A stretch of DNA of 18,852 bases from Acetobacteraceae bacterium (lineage in GTDB: Bacteria; Pseudomonadota; Alphaproteobacteria; Acetobacterales; Acetobacteraceae), in NCBI GenBank assembly GCA_020853405.1, contig JADYYZ010000067.1, positions 1 through 18,852 of the forward strand, in the 5' to 3' direction. The translations under genes and the position numbers were made by a program. Of this stretch, positions 8,286 through 16,537 are shown piece after piece. The stretch's first letter is position 1, and every line of letters starts with the position of its first letter. Below the pieces are notes generated by a model. It was not told the DNA's origin. It searched no databases and saw only the letters and a program-made list of their open reading frames with translations.

Positions 8286-8345
8286 GCCGCCCGGCACGCC
8301 GCCCGGCAGGCCGCCCGGTACGCTGCCGGGTGCGCCGCCCGGTCG
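8286..8345. repeat. 12-bp tandem repeat, five units, directly after the hydratase stop codon
   Basis: Five consecutive 12-base units with consensus GCCGCCCGGYAC start at 8286, 8298, 8310, 8322 and 8334. A partial, diverged sixth runs on to about 8357. Units 1-3 and 5 differ at one to three positions; unit 4 (GCTGCCGGGTGC) is more diverged. Because the cores contain CCGG-like palindromes, hairpins can form, for example CCCGG at 8314-8318 with CCGGG at 8326-8330. Read in the +1 frame relative to the hydratase, the units encode a Pro-Pro-Gly-X repeat. The 10-mer GGCCGCCCGG recurs inside the next gene at 8599-8608, where it encodes part of a Pro/Gly linker. The function is unknown; slipped-strand expansion is the simplest explanation. 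Confidence 0.8.
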
Positions 8346-8390
8346 GCCGGCCGCCATAGCTGCCCTGCGTCCGCCCCTTGCGGTTCTGCC

Positions 8391-8418
8391 TTGAAGCGGG
8401 TGCTGCCCCGAAACTAAG
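8391..8418 (+). promoter_or_regulatory. Weak candidate promoter before pump 2
   Basis: TTGAAG (8391-8396) and ACTAAG (8413-8418) are separated by 16 bases and sit in the only A/T-containing part of the 144-base gap before the second adaptor gene. The match to a sigma-70 consensus is poor (four and three of six bases). Initiation here would leave only a few bases before ATG 8430, which has no visible ribosome site, so a leaderless or near-leaderless message would result. This is offered as the best candidate in the gap, not as a confident promoter; read-through from the upstream operon is also possible. Confidence 0.2.
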
Positions 8419-8429
8419 TTCCCGCCGCA

Positions 8430-9578
8430 ATGCACGGCCCGGTCCGCCTGCCTCCCGAAGTCGCCCCGCCGCCTTCCCGGCTGCGCCGCGCCGTGGTCGC
8501 GCTGGTCGCGCTGGTGGCCCTCGCCGCCGGCGGCTACGGGCTGTGGCAGTTCCAGCAGCGGCACGGCGTTGCCACCGCCCCGCCCGGCATGGCCGGCGGG
8601 CCGCCCGGCGGCATTCCGGTCGAGGCGGTCGCCGTGACCGTGGGGCCGCTTGCCGACGAGATCACCGCCATCGGCACGCTGCGCAGCAACGAAAGCGTGA
8701 TGGTCCGGCCGGAGGTGGCGGGCCGGGTCGCGGCACTGCCGTTCGCCGAGGGCCAGGCGGTGGCCAGGGGCGCGGTGCTGGTCCAGCTGGACGACAGCGT
8801 GCCCCGCGCCGAGCTCGCCAGCGCCGAGGCGAACGCGGTGCTGGCACGGGCCAACGCCGCCCGCCAGGAGGAGCTGTTCTCGCGCGGGGCCGGCAGCGCG
8901 CGGGCCCGCGACGAGGCGGTCGCGCAGGCCCGCACGACCGCTGCGGCGGTCGAACTCGCGCGCGCAAGGCTCGGGAAATACAGTATCGAAGCGCCGTTCG
9001 ACGGCATCGTCGGGCTGCGCCGCCTGTCGCCGGGCGACTATGTCCGCGACGGCGCCGATGTCGTGAACCTGGAAAGCCTCGATCCCCTGAAGCTCGATTT
9101 CCGGGTGCCAGAGACGCTGCTTGCCTCGCTTCGCGTCGGCCAGCTTCTGGAGGTTCGGCTCGATGCCTTCCCCGACCGCGCGTTTCCAGGCGAGGTCTAT
9201 GCGATCGACCCGGCGATCGACCCTGGCGGGCGCTCGATCGCGGTGCGCGCGCTGCTGCCGAACCCCGACGGCGCGCTCCGCCCCGGCCTGTTCGCGCGCG
9301 TCAACGTGACGCTGAAGAGCTGGCCGCAGGCGGTGATGGTGCCGGAAACCGCCATCGTCACCTTCGGCGGGCGCGTGCTGGTGATGAAGGTGGTCGAGGG
9401 CAGGGCGGCGCCGCAGCCGGTCGTCACCGGCATCCGCCAGGGCACGATGGTGCAGGTGCTGGAGGGACTTTCGGCGGGCGACGTGGTGGTGACGGCGGGG
9501 CAGATGAAGCTGCAGCCGGGCGCCCCGGTCGCGGTGGTGCCGCCGGTCGCCGCCGCCATGCCTGCCCCGCGCGGCTGA
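8430..9578 (+). CDS. RND efflux periplasmic adaptor subunit (membrane fusion protein), pump 2
   Basis: A 382-residue HlyD/AcrA-type adaptor. A proline-rich cytosolic start is followed by a membrane anchor at about residues 21-39. A low-complexity linker PPGMAGGPPGGIP follows at 51-63, then the lipoyl-like halves at about 89-122 (GRVAALPFAEGQAVARGA) and 184-215 (YSIEAPFDGIVGLRRLSPGD) around an Ala/Glu/Arg coiled coil. The beta-barrel segment includes LDFRVPETLLASLRVGQ and the family's DGALRPGLFARVNVTL. The C-terminus is Pro/Ala-rich. ATG 8430 has no obvious ribosome site, but the reading frame and anchor position support it. The partner permease begins one base after the stop codon (TGA, G, ATG), so the two subunits are almost certainly translated together. 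It is clearly a paralogue of the pump 1 adaptor, but diverged in linker and coiled coil. Confidence 0.93.
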   Translation: MHGPVRLPPEVAPPPSRLRRAVVALVALVALAAGGYGLWQFQQRHGVATAPPGMAGGPPGGIPVEAVAVTVGPLADEITAIGTLRSNESVMVRPEVAGRVAALPFAEGQAVARGAVLVQLDDSVPRAELASAEANAVLARANAARQEELFSRGAGSARARDEAVAQARTTAAAVELARARLGKYSIEAPFDGIVGLRRLSPGDYVRDGADVVNLESLDPLKLDFRVPETLLASLRVGQLLEVRLDAFPDRAFPGEVYAIDPAIDPGGRSIAVRALLPNPDGALRPGLFARVNVTLKSWPQAVMVPETAIVTFGGRVLVMKVVEGRAAPQPVVTGIRQGTMVQVLEGLSAGDVVVTAGQMKLQPGAPVAVVPPVAAAMPAPRG

Positions 9579-9579
9579 G

Positions 9580-12500
9580 ATGGTCCTTTCCGAGATCTCG
9601 ATCCGCCGTCCGGTGCTGGCCACCGTGATGAGCCTGATGATCGTGCTGGTCGGCCTGGTCGCCTGGCAGCGGCTGCCGGTGCGCGAATACCCCAACATCG
9701 ACGAGCCGGTGGTGACGGTCGAGACCAGCTATCGCGGCGCCAGCGCCGAGATCGTGGAAAGCCGCGTCACCACGCCGCTCGAGGAGAGCCTTTCCGGCAT
9801 CGAGGGCATCGAGGTGATGAGCTCGATCAGCCGCCAGGAGAAAAGCCAGATCACGCTGCGCTTCCGGGTCAGCCGCAACGCCGATGCCGCGGCCAACGAC
9901 GTGCGCGACCGGGTGGCACGGGTGCGCAACAACCTGCCCGAGGCGATCGACGAGCCGGTGGTGGCCAAGGTCGAGGCGGACGCGCAGCCGATCATCTACA
10001 TCGCCTTCGCGTCGGACCGGCTCGATGCGCTGGCGGTGACCGACATCGCCGACCGCATCGCCAAGCCGCTGTTGCAGAATCTCGACGGCGTGGCCGAGGT
10101 GCGGATCTTCGGCGCCCGCAAATACGCGATGCGGCTGTGGCTCGACCCGGTGCGGATCGCCGGCTTCGGGCTGACGCCGGCCGATGTGGAAGGGGCGCTG
10201 CGCCGCCAGAACGTCGAGGTGCCGTCGGGCCGCGTCGAAAGCCGCGACCGCGAGTTCAACGTGGTCGCCGAGACCGACATGCGCACCGCCGAGGAGTTCC
10301 AGCGCCTGGTGATCGCGGACCGCGGCGGCTACCTGGTGCGGCTTTCCGACATCGGCCGGGCCGAGATCGGGGCCGAGGAGGAGCGCGCGATCACCCGCTT
10401 CAACGGCCAGCCGGCGGTGGCGCTCGGTGTCATCAAGCAGAGCACGGCGAACCCGCTCGCGGTCAGCCGCGCCATCAACGCCGCGCTGCCGGAACTGGCG
10501 CGGCGGCTGCCCGAGGGCGTGCGCGCCGAGCTCGCCTATGACAGCGCGGTGTTCATCGACAAGGCGATCAGCAACGTCTTCACCGTGATCGGCGAGGCGG
10601 TGCTGCTGGTGCTGCTGGTGATCTTCCTGTTCCTGCGCAGCCTGCGCGCCACCCTGATCCCGCTGGTGACGATCCCGGTCAGCCTGATCGGCGCGTTCGC
10701 GATCATGGCCGTGCTCGGGTTCAGCATCAACACGCTGACCCTGCTGGCGATGGTGCTGGCGGTCGGCCTCGTGGTCGACGATGCGATCGTGATGCTGGAG
10801 AACATCGCCCGCCATGTCGAGCAGGGCATGAAGCCGTTCGAGGCGGCGCTGAAGGGCTCGGCCGAGATCGGCTTCGCGGTGGTGGCGATGACCTTCACGC
10901 TGGCCGCCGTCTATATCCCGGTGGCGTTGCAGTCGGGCCGCACCGGGCGGCTGTTCGTGGAATTCGCGCTGACCTTGGCCGCGACCGTGATCGTCTCGGG
11001 GTTCGTGGCGCTGACGCTGTCGCCGATGATGTGCTCGAAACTGCTGAAGACGGGCGCGCATCACGGTGCCGCCTTCCGCTTCGGCGAGCGGGTGCTCGAT
11101 GCGCTGACCGCGGCCTATCGCCGGTCGCTGCGCTTCGCGCTGTCGGTGCGCCCGGTCGTGCTGGCGGTCGGGCTGCTGGCCGGGATGAGCTCCTGGACCT
11201 TCCTGCAGGTGCTGCGGAGCGAACTCTCGCCGGTCGAGGACCGGGGCTTCGTGATCACCGTCGCGATCGCGCCGGAAGGCGCGACGCTCGACTATACCGC
11301 GCGCTACCTGCAACCGCTGGAGCAGGCGATGTCGGCCCGGCCCGAGATCGCGCGCTATTTCGCGGTGGCCGGCTTCCCGGTGGTCAGCCAGGCGATCCTG
11401 TTCGCCGGCCTGGTGCCGTGGGAGGAGCGGACGGTGAAGCAGCAGGAGGTCGCCGCGGCGCTGTTCGGGCCGTATTTCGCCGACCCCGGCGTGCTGGCCT
11501 TCCCCGTGAACCCGCCCTCGCTCGGCCAGAGCCCGATCGAGCGCCCGGTGAACTTCGTGCTCCAGACCACCGGGCCCTACAGCGAGCTGCAGGCAGCGGT
11601 CGATGCGGTGATGGCCGAGGCGCGGAACTATCCCGGCCTTCAGAACCTCGACACCGACCTTCGCCTGAACAAGCCGCAGCTCAGGGTGGTGGTCGAACGC
11701 GACAAGGTGCAGAGCCTGGGCATCAGCGAGGAGCAGATCGCGCGCACGCTCGAAACCATGCTGGGCGGGCGCAAGGTCACGCAGTTCAAGCTGAACGGCA
11801 AGCAGTACGAGGTGATCGTCCAGGTCGACCGGCCCGACCGCAGCCAGCCTTCGGACCTGCGCGGCATCTATGTGCGGGCCAACGATGGCACGCTGGTGCA
11901 GCTGGCCAATGTGGCGCGGATCGAGGAAACGGTGGCGCCGCGCGAGCTCAACCACTTCAACAAGCTGCGCAGCGCCCGGATCACCGCCACCCCGGCCCCC
12001 GGCTTCACCCAGGGTGATGGCCTGAACTTCCTGGTCGCGACCGCGAACCGCATCCTGCCGGCAGGCGTGCAGTATGATTTCGACGGCCAGAGCCGCGAGT
12101 TCCGCAGCACCAGCCAGGGGCTGGTACTGACCTTCGTGCTGGCGCTGTTCTTCATCTACCTGGTGCTGGCCGCCCAGTTCGAGAGTTTCATCCACCCCTT
12201 CACCATCATGCTCTCGGTGCCGCTCGCGATCTCGGGGGCGCTGCTCGCGCTGTTCCTCACCGGCCAGACCCTGAACGTCTATTCGCAGATCGGGCTGGTC
12301 ACGCTGATCGGTCTGATCACCAAGAACGGCATCCTGATCGTCGAGTTCGCCAACCAGCTGCGCGAGCAGGGCCTGGCGACGGTGGCGGCGGTCGAGGAGT
12401 CGGCGAGCCTCCGGCTGCGGCCGATCCTGATGACGACGCTCGCGACCATCCTGGGCGCGGTGCCCCTGGCGAGCGCGGTCGGCGCCGGCGCGGAAAGCCG

Positions 12501-12642
12501 CCAGGCGATCGGCTGGGTGATCGTCGGCGGCATGAGTTTCGGCACGCTGTTCACGCTCTATGTCGTGCCGGTGGTCTATACGCTGCTGGCCGGCGGCCGG
12601 GCCGCCGCCCACCCGCACGCGCTGGCCCAGCCGGCGGAGTAG
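9580..12642 (+). CDS. RND efflux transporter permease subunit (HAE1/AcrB-like), pump 2
   Basis: A 1020-residue inner-membrane proton/drug antiporter-type subunit. It begins MVLSEISIRRPVLATVMSLM and has the RND helix-loop-helix layout with two periplasmic domains. The proton-relay residues are Asp400-Asp401 in GLVVDDAIVMLEN and Lys915 in LITKNGILIVEFAN. By eye, 37 of its first 60 residues match the pump 1 permease. Both share the stretch LVLAAQFESFIHPF near helix 8, so they are paralogues, but not a fresh duplication. It follows its adaptor by one base. After its TAG stop a 62-base gap holds two GC-rich dyads before the creatininase-family gene. No outer-membrane component is encoded nearby. 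The substrate cannot be inferred. Confidence 0.96.
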   Translation: MVLSEISIRRPVLATVMSLMIVLVGLVAWQRLPVREYPNIDEPVVTVETSYRGASAEIVESRVTTPLEESLSGIEGIEVMSSISRQEKSQITLRFRVSRNADAAANDVRDRVARVRNNLPEAIDEPVVAKVEADAQPIIYIAFASDRLDALAVTDIADRIAKPLLQNLDGVAEVRIFGARKYAMRLWLDPVRIAGFGLTPADVEGALRRQNVEVPSGRVESRDREFNVVAETDMRTAEEFQRLVIADRGGYLVRLSDIGRAEIGAEEERAITRFNGQPAVALGVIKQSTANPLAVSRAINAALPELARRLPEGVRAELAYDSAVFIDKAISNVFTVIGEAVLLVLLVIFLFLRSLRATLIPLVTIPVSLIGAFAIMAVLGFSINTLTLLAMVLAVGLVVDDAIVMLENIARHVEQGMKPFEAALKGSAEIGFAVVAMTFTLAAVYIPVALQSGRTGRLFVEFALTLAATVIVSGFVALTLSPMMCSKLLKTGAHHGAAFRFGERVLDALTAAYRRSLRFALSVRPVVLAVGLLAGMSSWTFLQVLRSELSPVEDRGFVITVAIAPEGATLDYTARYLQPLEQAMSARPEIARYFAVAGFPVVSQAILFAGLVPWEERTVKQQEVAAALFGPYFADPGVLAFPVNPPSLGQSPIERPVNFVLQTTGPYSELQAAVDAVMAEARNYPGLQNLDTDLRLNKPQLRVVVERDKVQSLGISEEQIARTLETMLGGRKVTQFKLNGKQYEVIVQVDRPDRSQPSDLRGIYVRANDGTLVQLANVARIEETVAPRELNHFNKLRSARITATPAPGFTQGDGLNFLVATANRILPAGVQYDFDGQSREFRSTSQGLVLTFVLALFFIYLVLAAQFESFIHPFTIMLSVPLAISGALLALFLTGQTLNVYSQIGLVTLIGLITKNGILIVEFANQLREQGLATVAAVEESASLRLRPILMTTLATILGAVPLASAVGAGAESRQAIGWVIVGGMSFGTLFTLYVVPVVYTLLAGGRAAAHPHALAQPAE

Positions 12643-12680
12643 GGGGCGCGCCCCGCGGCGGCCGGGGCTGGACGCAGCCC
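12643..12680 (+). other. Two GC-rich inverted repeats between pump 2 and the creatininase-family gene
   Basis: GGGGCGCGCCCC at 12643-12654 is a perfect 12-base palindrome immediately after the permease stop. GGGCTG (12665-12670), spacer GACG, CAGCCC (12675-12680) can form a six-bp hairpin with a four-base loop. Together they could slow or stop transcription at the end of the efflux operon. Neither is followed by a T-run, so they are not classical intrinsic terminators, and such palindromes also arise by chance in DNA this GC-rich. Confidence 0.3.
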
Positions 12681-12704
12681 GCGTCTCGCACGACACTCGG
12701 CCCC

Positions 12705-13451
12705 ATGCAGCTCCCGTTCATGACCTGGGCCGAATCCGAGGCCCAGATCCGCAAGGACCCCTTGGTGATCGTGCCGATCGGCAGCACCGAACAGCACGGC
12801 CCCAACGGCCTGATCGGCACCGATGCGCTGAATGCCGAGGCGGTGGCGATCGCGGTCGGCAAGGCGACCGAGGCGATGGTCGGGCCGGTGGTCGCGATCG
12901 GCATGGCCCAGCACCATCTGGCGTTCAGCGGCTCGATCACGCTGCGGCCCAGCACCATGATCGCCTTCATTTCCGACTATGTGTTCAGCCTGGCCCGGCA
13001 CGGCGTGCGCAAGTTCTTCTTCATCAACGGCCACGGCGGCAACATCGCGCCGCTGTCGGCGGCCTTCAGCGAGATCTACGCGACCGCGAGCCTCGACCCC
13101 AGCGGCCAGGTGCCGCGCGTGCGCTGCGTACAGCACAACTGGTACGACCAGAAATCCGTGCGCGCCTATGCCGCACAGGCGTTCGGCGACCGCGATGGCA
13201 GCCACGCGACCGCGGCCGAGGTCTCGCTCACGCAGCACCTGTTCCCCGATTCGATCAGGCGGGTGAACATGCCGCCGGTGGCCAAGGCGCACCGGCGCTT
13301 CACCGATGCGATCGACCTGCGCAGCCTGCATCCCGACGGGCGGATCGGCAGCGAGCCGTCGCTGGCCACGCCCGCGCACGGCAAGGCGCTGTTCGAGGCA
13401 GCGCTCGCCGACCTTTCGCCAGCACTTCGCGCCTTTCGCGACGAACCGTGA
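12705..13451 (+). CDS. Creatininase-family metal-dependent amidohydrolase
   Basis: A 248-residue protein of typical family length. Creatininase-family enzymes use two metal ions to open cyclic amides or cleave formamides in the cytoplasm. Metal-site motifs are visible: GSTEQHGP (Glu29, His31), GTD (Asp40), FFINGHGGN (His110) and SHATAAEVS (His167, Glu172). Glu29, His31 and Asp40 keep the spacing of creatininase Glu34, His36 and Asp45. Creatininase itself has His-Tyr-Glu at the next site, whereas this protein has His-Gly-Gly. It is therefore probably not a true creatininase but one of the many family members with other cyclic-amide or formamide substrates. It starts 62 bases after the pump 2 permease, and its stop overlaps the GTG start of the MFS gene (GTGA, 13448-13451), indicating a shared operon and linked role. 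Confidence 0.88.
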   Translation: MQLPFMTWAESEAQIRKDPLVIVPIGSTEQHGPNGLIGTDALNAEAVAIAVGKATEAMVGPVVAIGMAQHHLAFSGSITLRPSTMIAFISDYVFSLARHGVRKFFFINGHGGNIAPLSAAFSEIYATASLDPSGQVPRVRCVQHNWYDQKSVRAYAAQAFGDRDGSHATAAEVSLTQHLFPDSIRRVNMPPVAKAHRRFTDAIDLRSLHPDGRIGSEPSLATPAHGKALFEAALADLSPALRAFRDEP

Positions 13452-14704
13452 CACCACCCGCGCGGGGGTTCGGGCGGACCTTCGCGCGGGTCTCGCTGCC
13501 GCTGGTCGGGATCAGCTTCCTGAACCAGGCGGTGCGCAGCGTCACCGCCGTGATCGGCCCCGAGATCGCGATCGAGTTCAACCTCTCGGCCGGCGATCTC
13601 GGCCTGCTCGCCGCCCTGATGTTCGCCTCCTACGGCTGCGCGCAGCTGCCGGTCGGCGTGGCGCTCGACCGCTTCGGCCCGGGCACGGTGCAGACCGTGC
13701 TCGCGCTCGCCATCGCCGCCGGATCGGTGCTGTTCGCGCTGGCCGACGGGTTCACGCTGCTGGCCGCCGGGCGCCTGGTGCAGGGGGTGGGGATCGCCGC
13801 GGCGCTGATGGCGGTGATGAAGGCGACGGCGCAGTGGTACGCGCCCGCCCGCATGCCCCTGGTGAACGGGCTTTGCGTGTGCCTGGGTGCCCTGGGCGGG
13901 CTTGCCGCCACCTGGCCGGCAAGCCTTGCGCTTCGCGTCACCGACTGGCGCGGCGTCAGCCTTGGCATCGCGGTGCTGGCGCTGCTGGTCGCGCTCTGGG
14001 TGCGGCTTTCGGTGCCCGACCGACCGCCGGGGGCGGCGCGCCCGGCGAGCGCGCTGGTCGCGGTCGTGGCCGCTGTCGGCGGCATTTTCGCCAGCGCCCG
14101 CTTCTGGCGGCTGGTGCCGGCGGTGGCGATCCTGTCGGCGCTGAACTTCACCTGGCAGGGCCTGTGGGCGGGGCCGTGGCTGCGCGATGTCGCCGGGCTC
14201 GGGATCGAGGCGCGGGCCCAGGTGCTGTTCGTGTATGCGGCCGGGCTTGCCGCCGGCTCGCTTTCCTGGGGGGCGATCGCCAGCCGCCTCGCGGCACGGG
14301 GCATGAACCCGATGCGCGCCGTGGAGGCGGCGATGGCAGCGCTCGCGGCGATGCAGCTGCTGCTGGTGCTGCGCCCGCAGCACGGCCTGCCGCTGCTGTG
14401 GGCCGCCTTCGCGTTCTCGGCATCGGCGGGCTCGACCGGCTACACGCTGATCGCCCAGACCTTCCCGGTGGCGCTCACCGGCCGCGTCTCGACCGCGATG
14501 AACGCGACCATGCTGACGATGGTGTTCCTGCTGCAGTCGGCGATCGGCGCGGTGCTGGATCTCTGGCCGCGCACCGCCGCCGGCGGCTGGGACCCGCGGG
14601 GCTACTCGGCCGCCCTGTCGATGACGCTGGTGCTGCAGCTGGCGGCGAGCGCCTGGATGTTGCTGGGCGGGCGGGTTTCCGCCGCCGCCCCGGATCGCCT
14701 ATAA
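13448..14704 (+). CDS. Major facilitator superfamily (MFS) transporter
   Basis: A 418-residue protein, a normal MFS length, with about 12 hydrophobic helices. The first helix begins near LPLVGISFLNQAVRS. The loop 2-3 signature is present in reduced form as GVALDRFG, with Asp74. The frame stays open far upstream, through the creatininase gene and into the permease, only because stops are rare in this GC-rich DNA. The protein becomes MFS-like just after GTG 13448. That GTG overlaps the creatininase stop as GTGA, so I take it as the start. The substrate is unknown; by position it may import or export the compound handled by the neighbouring hydrolase, ThDP enzyme and isomerase. The protein ends with TAA 30 bases before the next gene. 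Confidence 0.88.
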   Translation: MTPPARGFGRTFARVSLPLVGISFLNQAVRSVTAVIGPEIAIEFNLSAGDLGLLAALMFASYGCAQLPVGVALDRFGPGTVQTVLALAIAAGSVLFALADGFTLLAAGRLVQGVGIAAALMAVMKATAQWYAPARMPLVNGLCVCLGALGGLAATWPASLALRVTDWRGVSLGIAVLALLVALWVRLSVPDRPPGAARPASALVAVVAAVGGIFASARFWRLVPAVAILSALNFTWQGLWAGPWLRDVAGLGIEARAQVLFVYAAGLAAGSLSWGAIASRLAARGMNPMRAVEAAMAALAAMQLLLVLRPQHGLPLLWAAFAFSASAGSTGYTLIAQTFPVALTGRVSTAMNATMLTMVFLLQSAIGAVLDLWPRTAAGGWDPRGYSAALSMTLVLQLAASAWMLLGGRVSAAAPDRL

Positions 14705-14734
14705 CCGTGCGCGACGGCAACAACGGGTGAGATC

Positions 14735-16531
14735 ATGACGACCGGAACGGCCAAGACTGTCGCGACCCGCGCACCGGTCAGCGGCGGGCGGATGATCGCA
14801 AGCCAGCTGGCGTTGCATGGCGCCGACACCGTGTTCGCGGTGCCCGGCGAATCCTATCTCGACCTGCTGGATGGCCTCTACGAGGTGCGCGACCAGGTGC
14901 GGCTGATCACCTGCCGCTTCGAGGCGGGCGCCGTGAACATGGCCGAGGCGTACGGCAAGCTCACCGGCCGGCCGGGGGTCGCGATCGTCACCCGCGGGCC
15001 CGGCGCCTGCCACGGCGCGATCGGCGTGCACACCGCCCAGCAGGATTCGACGCCGCTGATCATGCTGGTCGGCCAGATCCCGAGCGACGAGACCGACCGC
15101 GATTCGTTCCAGGAAATCGACTATCGCCGCATGTTCGGCGGCATCGCCAAGTGGGTGACGCAGATCGAGCACGCCGACCGCGTGCCCGAGATCATGCACC
15201 GTGCCTTCCATGTCGCGGTATCGGGTCGCCCCGGCCCGGTGGTGATCGCGCTGCCCGAAGGCATGCAGCTCGACAAGGTGACGGTGCCGTCGGGCGCGCG
15301 CTATGCCGTGGCGCAGCCTGCGTGCGAGCCATCCCAGGTCGCGGCGATGCGCGAGATGCTTTCGAAGGCGCGCCGCCCGCTGGTGCTGCTCGGCGGCGGC
15401 GCGTTCTGGACCGACGCCGGCAGGGCCGACATCCGTGCCTTCGCCGAGGCGAACCGGCTGCCGGTGGCGGTCGGGTTCCGCCGGCAGATGTGCGTCGACG
15501 GCAGCTCGGCCAGCTATGTCGGCGATATCGGGGTCGGCCCCGATCCGGCACTGGTTGCGCGTGCGCGCGAGGCCGATTTCATCCTGGCGGTCGGCAACCG
15601 CCTGGGCGAGAGCGTGACCCAGGGCTACACGCTGTTCGCGCACCCCAAGCCCGATGCCACCATCGTGCAGGTCTATCCCGCGGCCGAGGAACTTTCGCGC
15701 GTGTTCCAGACCGACCTTGCGATCCTGGCCGACGTCAACGCCTTCGCCGCCGCCGCCCGGGCGATGGCGCCGATCGAGCGGGCGCCCTGGGCGAAATGGA
15801 CTTCCGACCTCCGGGCGCTGCGCGAGGCAGGCCGCACGCCGCCCGACTATGCCGGCGCGCTCGATCTCGGCGCCTGCATGCGCACCCTTGAATCCCTGCT
15901 GCCCGAGGAATGCGTGCTGACCACCGATGCCGGCAATTTCTCCGGCTGGGCGACCCGCTTCCTCAATCTCGGGCCGCGGCAGCGCTATATCGGGCCGTGC
16001 AACGGCGCGATGGGCTACGCGGTGCCGGCGGCGATCGGGGCCAAGGTGCTGAAGCCCGGGCGCATGACGGTGGCCTTCGTCGGCGATGGCGGCTTCCTGA
16101 TGACCGGCCAGGAGATCGCCACCGCCTTCCACCATGGCCTCAACCCGATCATCCTGGTGTTCAACAACCAGATGTACGGCACCATCCGCATGCACCAGGA
16201 GCGCGACTATCCCTACCGCGTTTCCGGCACCTCGCTCACCAACCCCGACTTCGCGAAGTTCATCGAGAGTTTCGGCGGCCACGGCGAGACGGTGACGAAG
16301 ACCGCCGAGTTCGCCCCCGCGTTCGAGCGGGCGGCCGCATCGGGCAAGCCGGCGCTGATCGAGCTCATGTGCGATCCCGACCAGCTGTCCTCGCGCGCCT
16401 CGATCTCCGGCCTGCGCGCCAAGGCCAAGGCGGAAGGGCGGATGCCGCCGACACCGGCTTCGCGCGAGGCGGCGAAGCCGGCGGCCAGGTCGCGCGCGCC
16501 GGCACCGCGTGCGGGCAAACCGAAGCGCTAG
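14735..16531 (+). CDS. Thiamine-diphosphate-dependent enzyme, acetolactate synthase-like large subunit
   Basis: A 598-residue enzyme with the three-domain ThDP fold (PYR, central, PP). These enzymes decarboxylate or ligate 2-oxo acids. The activating glutamate is Glu63 in CRFEAGAVNMAEAYGKLTG. The ThDP/Mg motif runs from GDG at 450-452 (VGDGGFLMTGQEIATAF) to NN at 477-478 (FNNQMYGT). Biosynthetic acetolactate synthase usually has HEQ around the glutamate and ATNL after GPG. Here these are FEA and ACHG, and no small regulatory subunit follows, so a catabolic carboligase or decarboxylase with another substrate is more likely than valine biosynthesis. After the fold there is a basic Ala/Pro/Lys-rich tail from about residue 555 to the end, probably disordered. 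A GGTGA ribosome site at 14726-14730 sits close before ATG 14735. The PrpF-like gene starts six bases after the stop. Confidence 0.88.
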   Translation: MTTGTAKTVATRAPVSGGRMIASQLALHGADTVFAVPGESYLDLLDGLYEVRDQVRLITCRFEAGAVNMAEAYGKLTGRPGVAIVTRGPGACHGAIGVHTAQQDSTPLIMLVGQIPSDETDRDSFQEIDYRRMFGGIAKWVTQIEHADRVPEIMHRAFHVAVSGRPGPVVIALPEGMQLDKVTVPSGARYAVAQPACEPSQVAAMREMLSKARRPLVLLGGGAFWTDAGRADIRAFAEANRLPVAVGFRRQMCVDGSSASYVGDIGVGPDPALVARAREADFILAVGNRLGESVTQGYTLFAHPKPDATIVQVYPAAEELSRVFQTDLAILADVNAFAAAARAMAPIERAPWAKWTSDLRALREAGRTPPDYAGALDLGACMRTLESLLPEECVLTTDAGNFSGWATRFLNLGPRQRYIGPCNGAMGYAVPAAIGAKVLKPGRMTVAFVGDGGFLMTGQEIATAFHHGLNPIILVFNNQMYGTIRMHQERDYPYRVSGTSLTNPDFAKFIESFGGHGETVTKTAEFAPAFERAAASGKPALIELMCDPDQLSSRASISGLRAKAKAEGRMPPTPASREAAKPAARSRAPAPRAGKPKR

Positions 16532-16537
16532 AATCCG

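Noticed and set aside
8286..8357. Short direct repeats as a CRISPR array
   Set aside because: The 12-bp units are contiguous with no spacers and no cas genes; this is a simple tandem repeat.
12560..13447. N-terminal extension of the MFS gene back to position 12560 (714 residues in all)
   Set aside because: The extension is low-complexity Arg/Ala/Gly sequence overlapping the permease end and the whole creatininase gene. MFS homology begins just after GTG 13448, which overlaps the previous stop as GTGA.
14735..16531. Naming the ThDP enzyme ilvB
   Set aside because: The residues flanking the catalytic Glu and the GPG motif differ from AHAS, and no regulatory subunit or ilvC follows.
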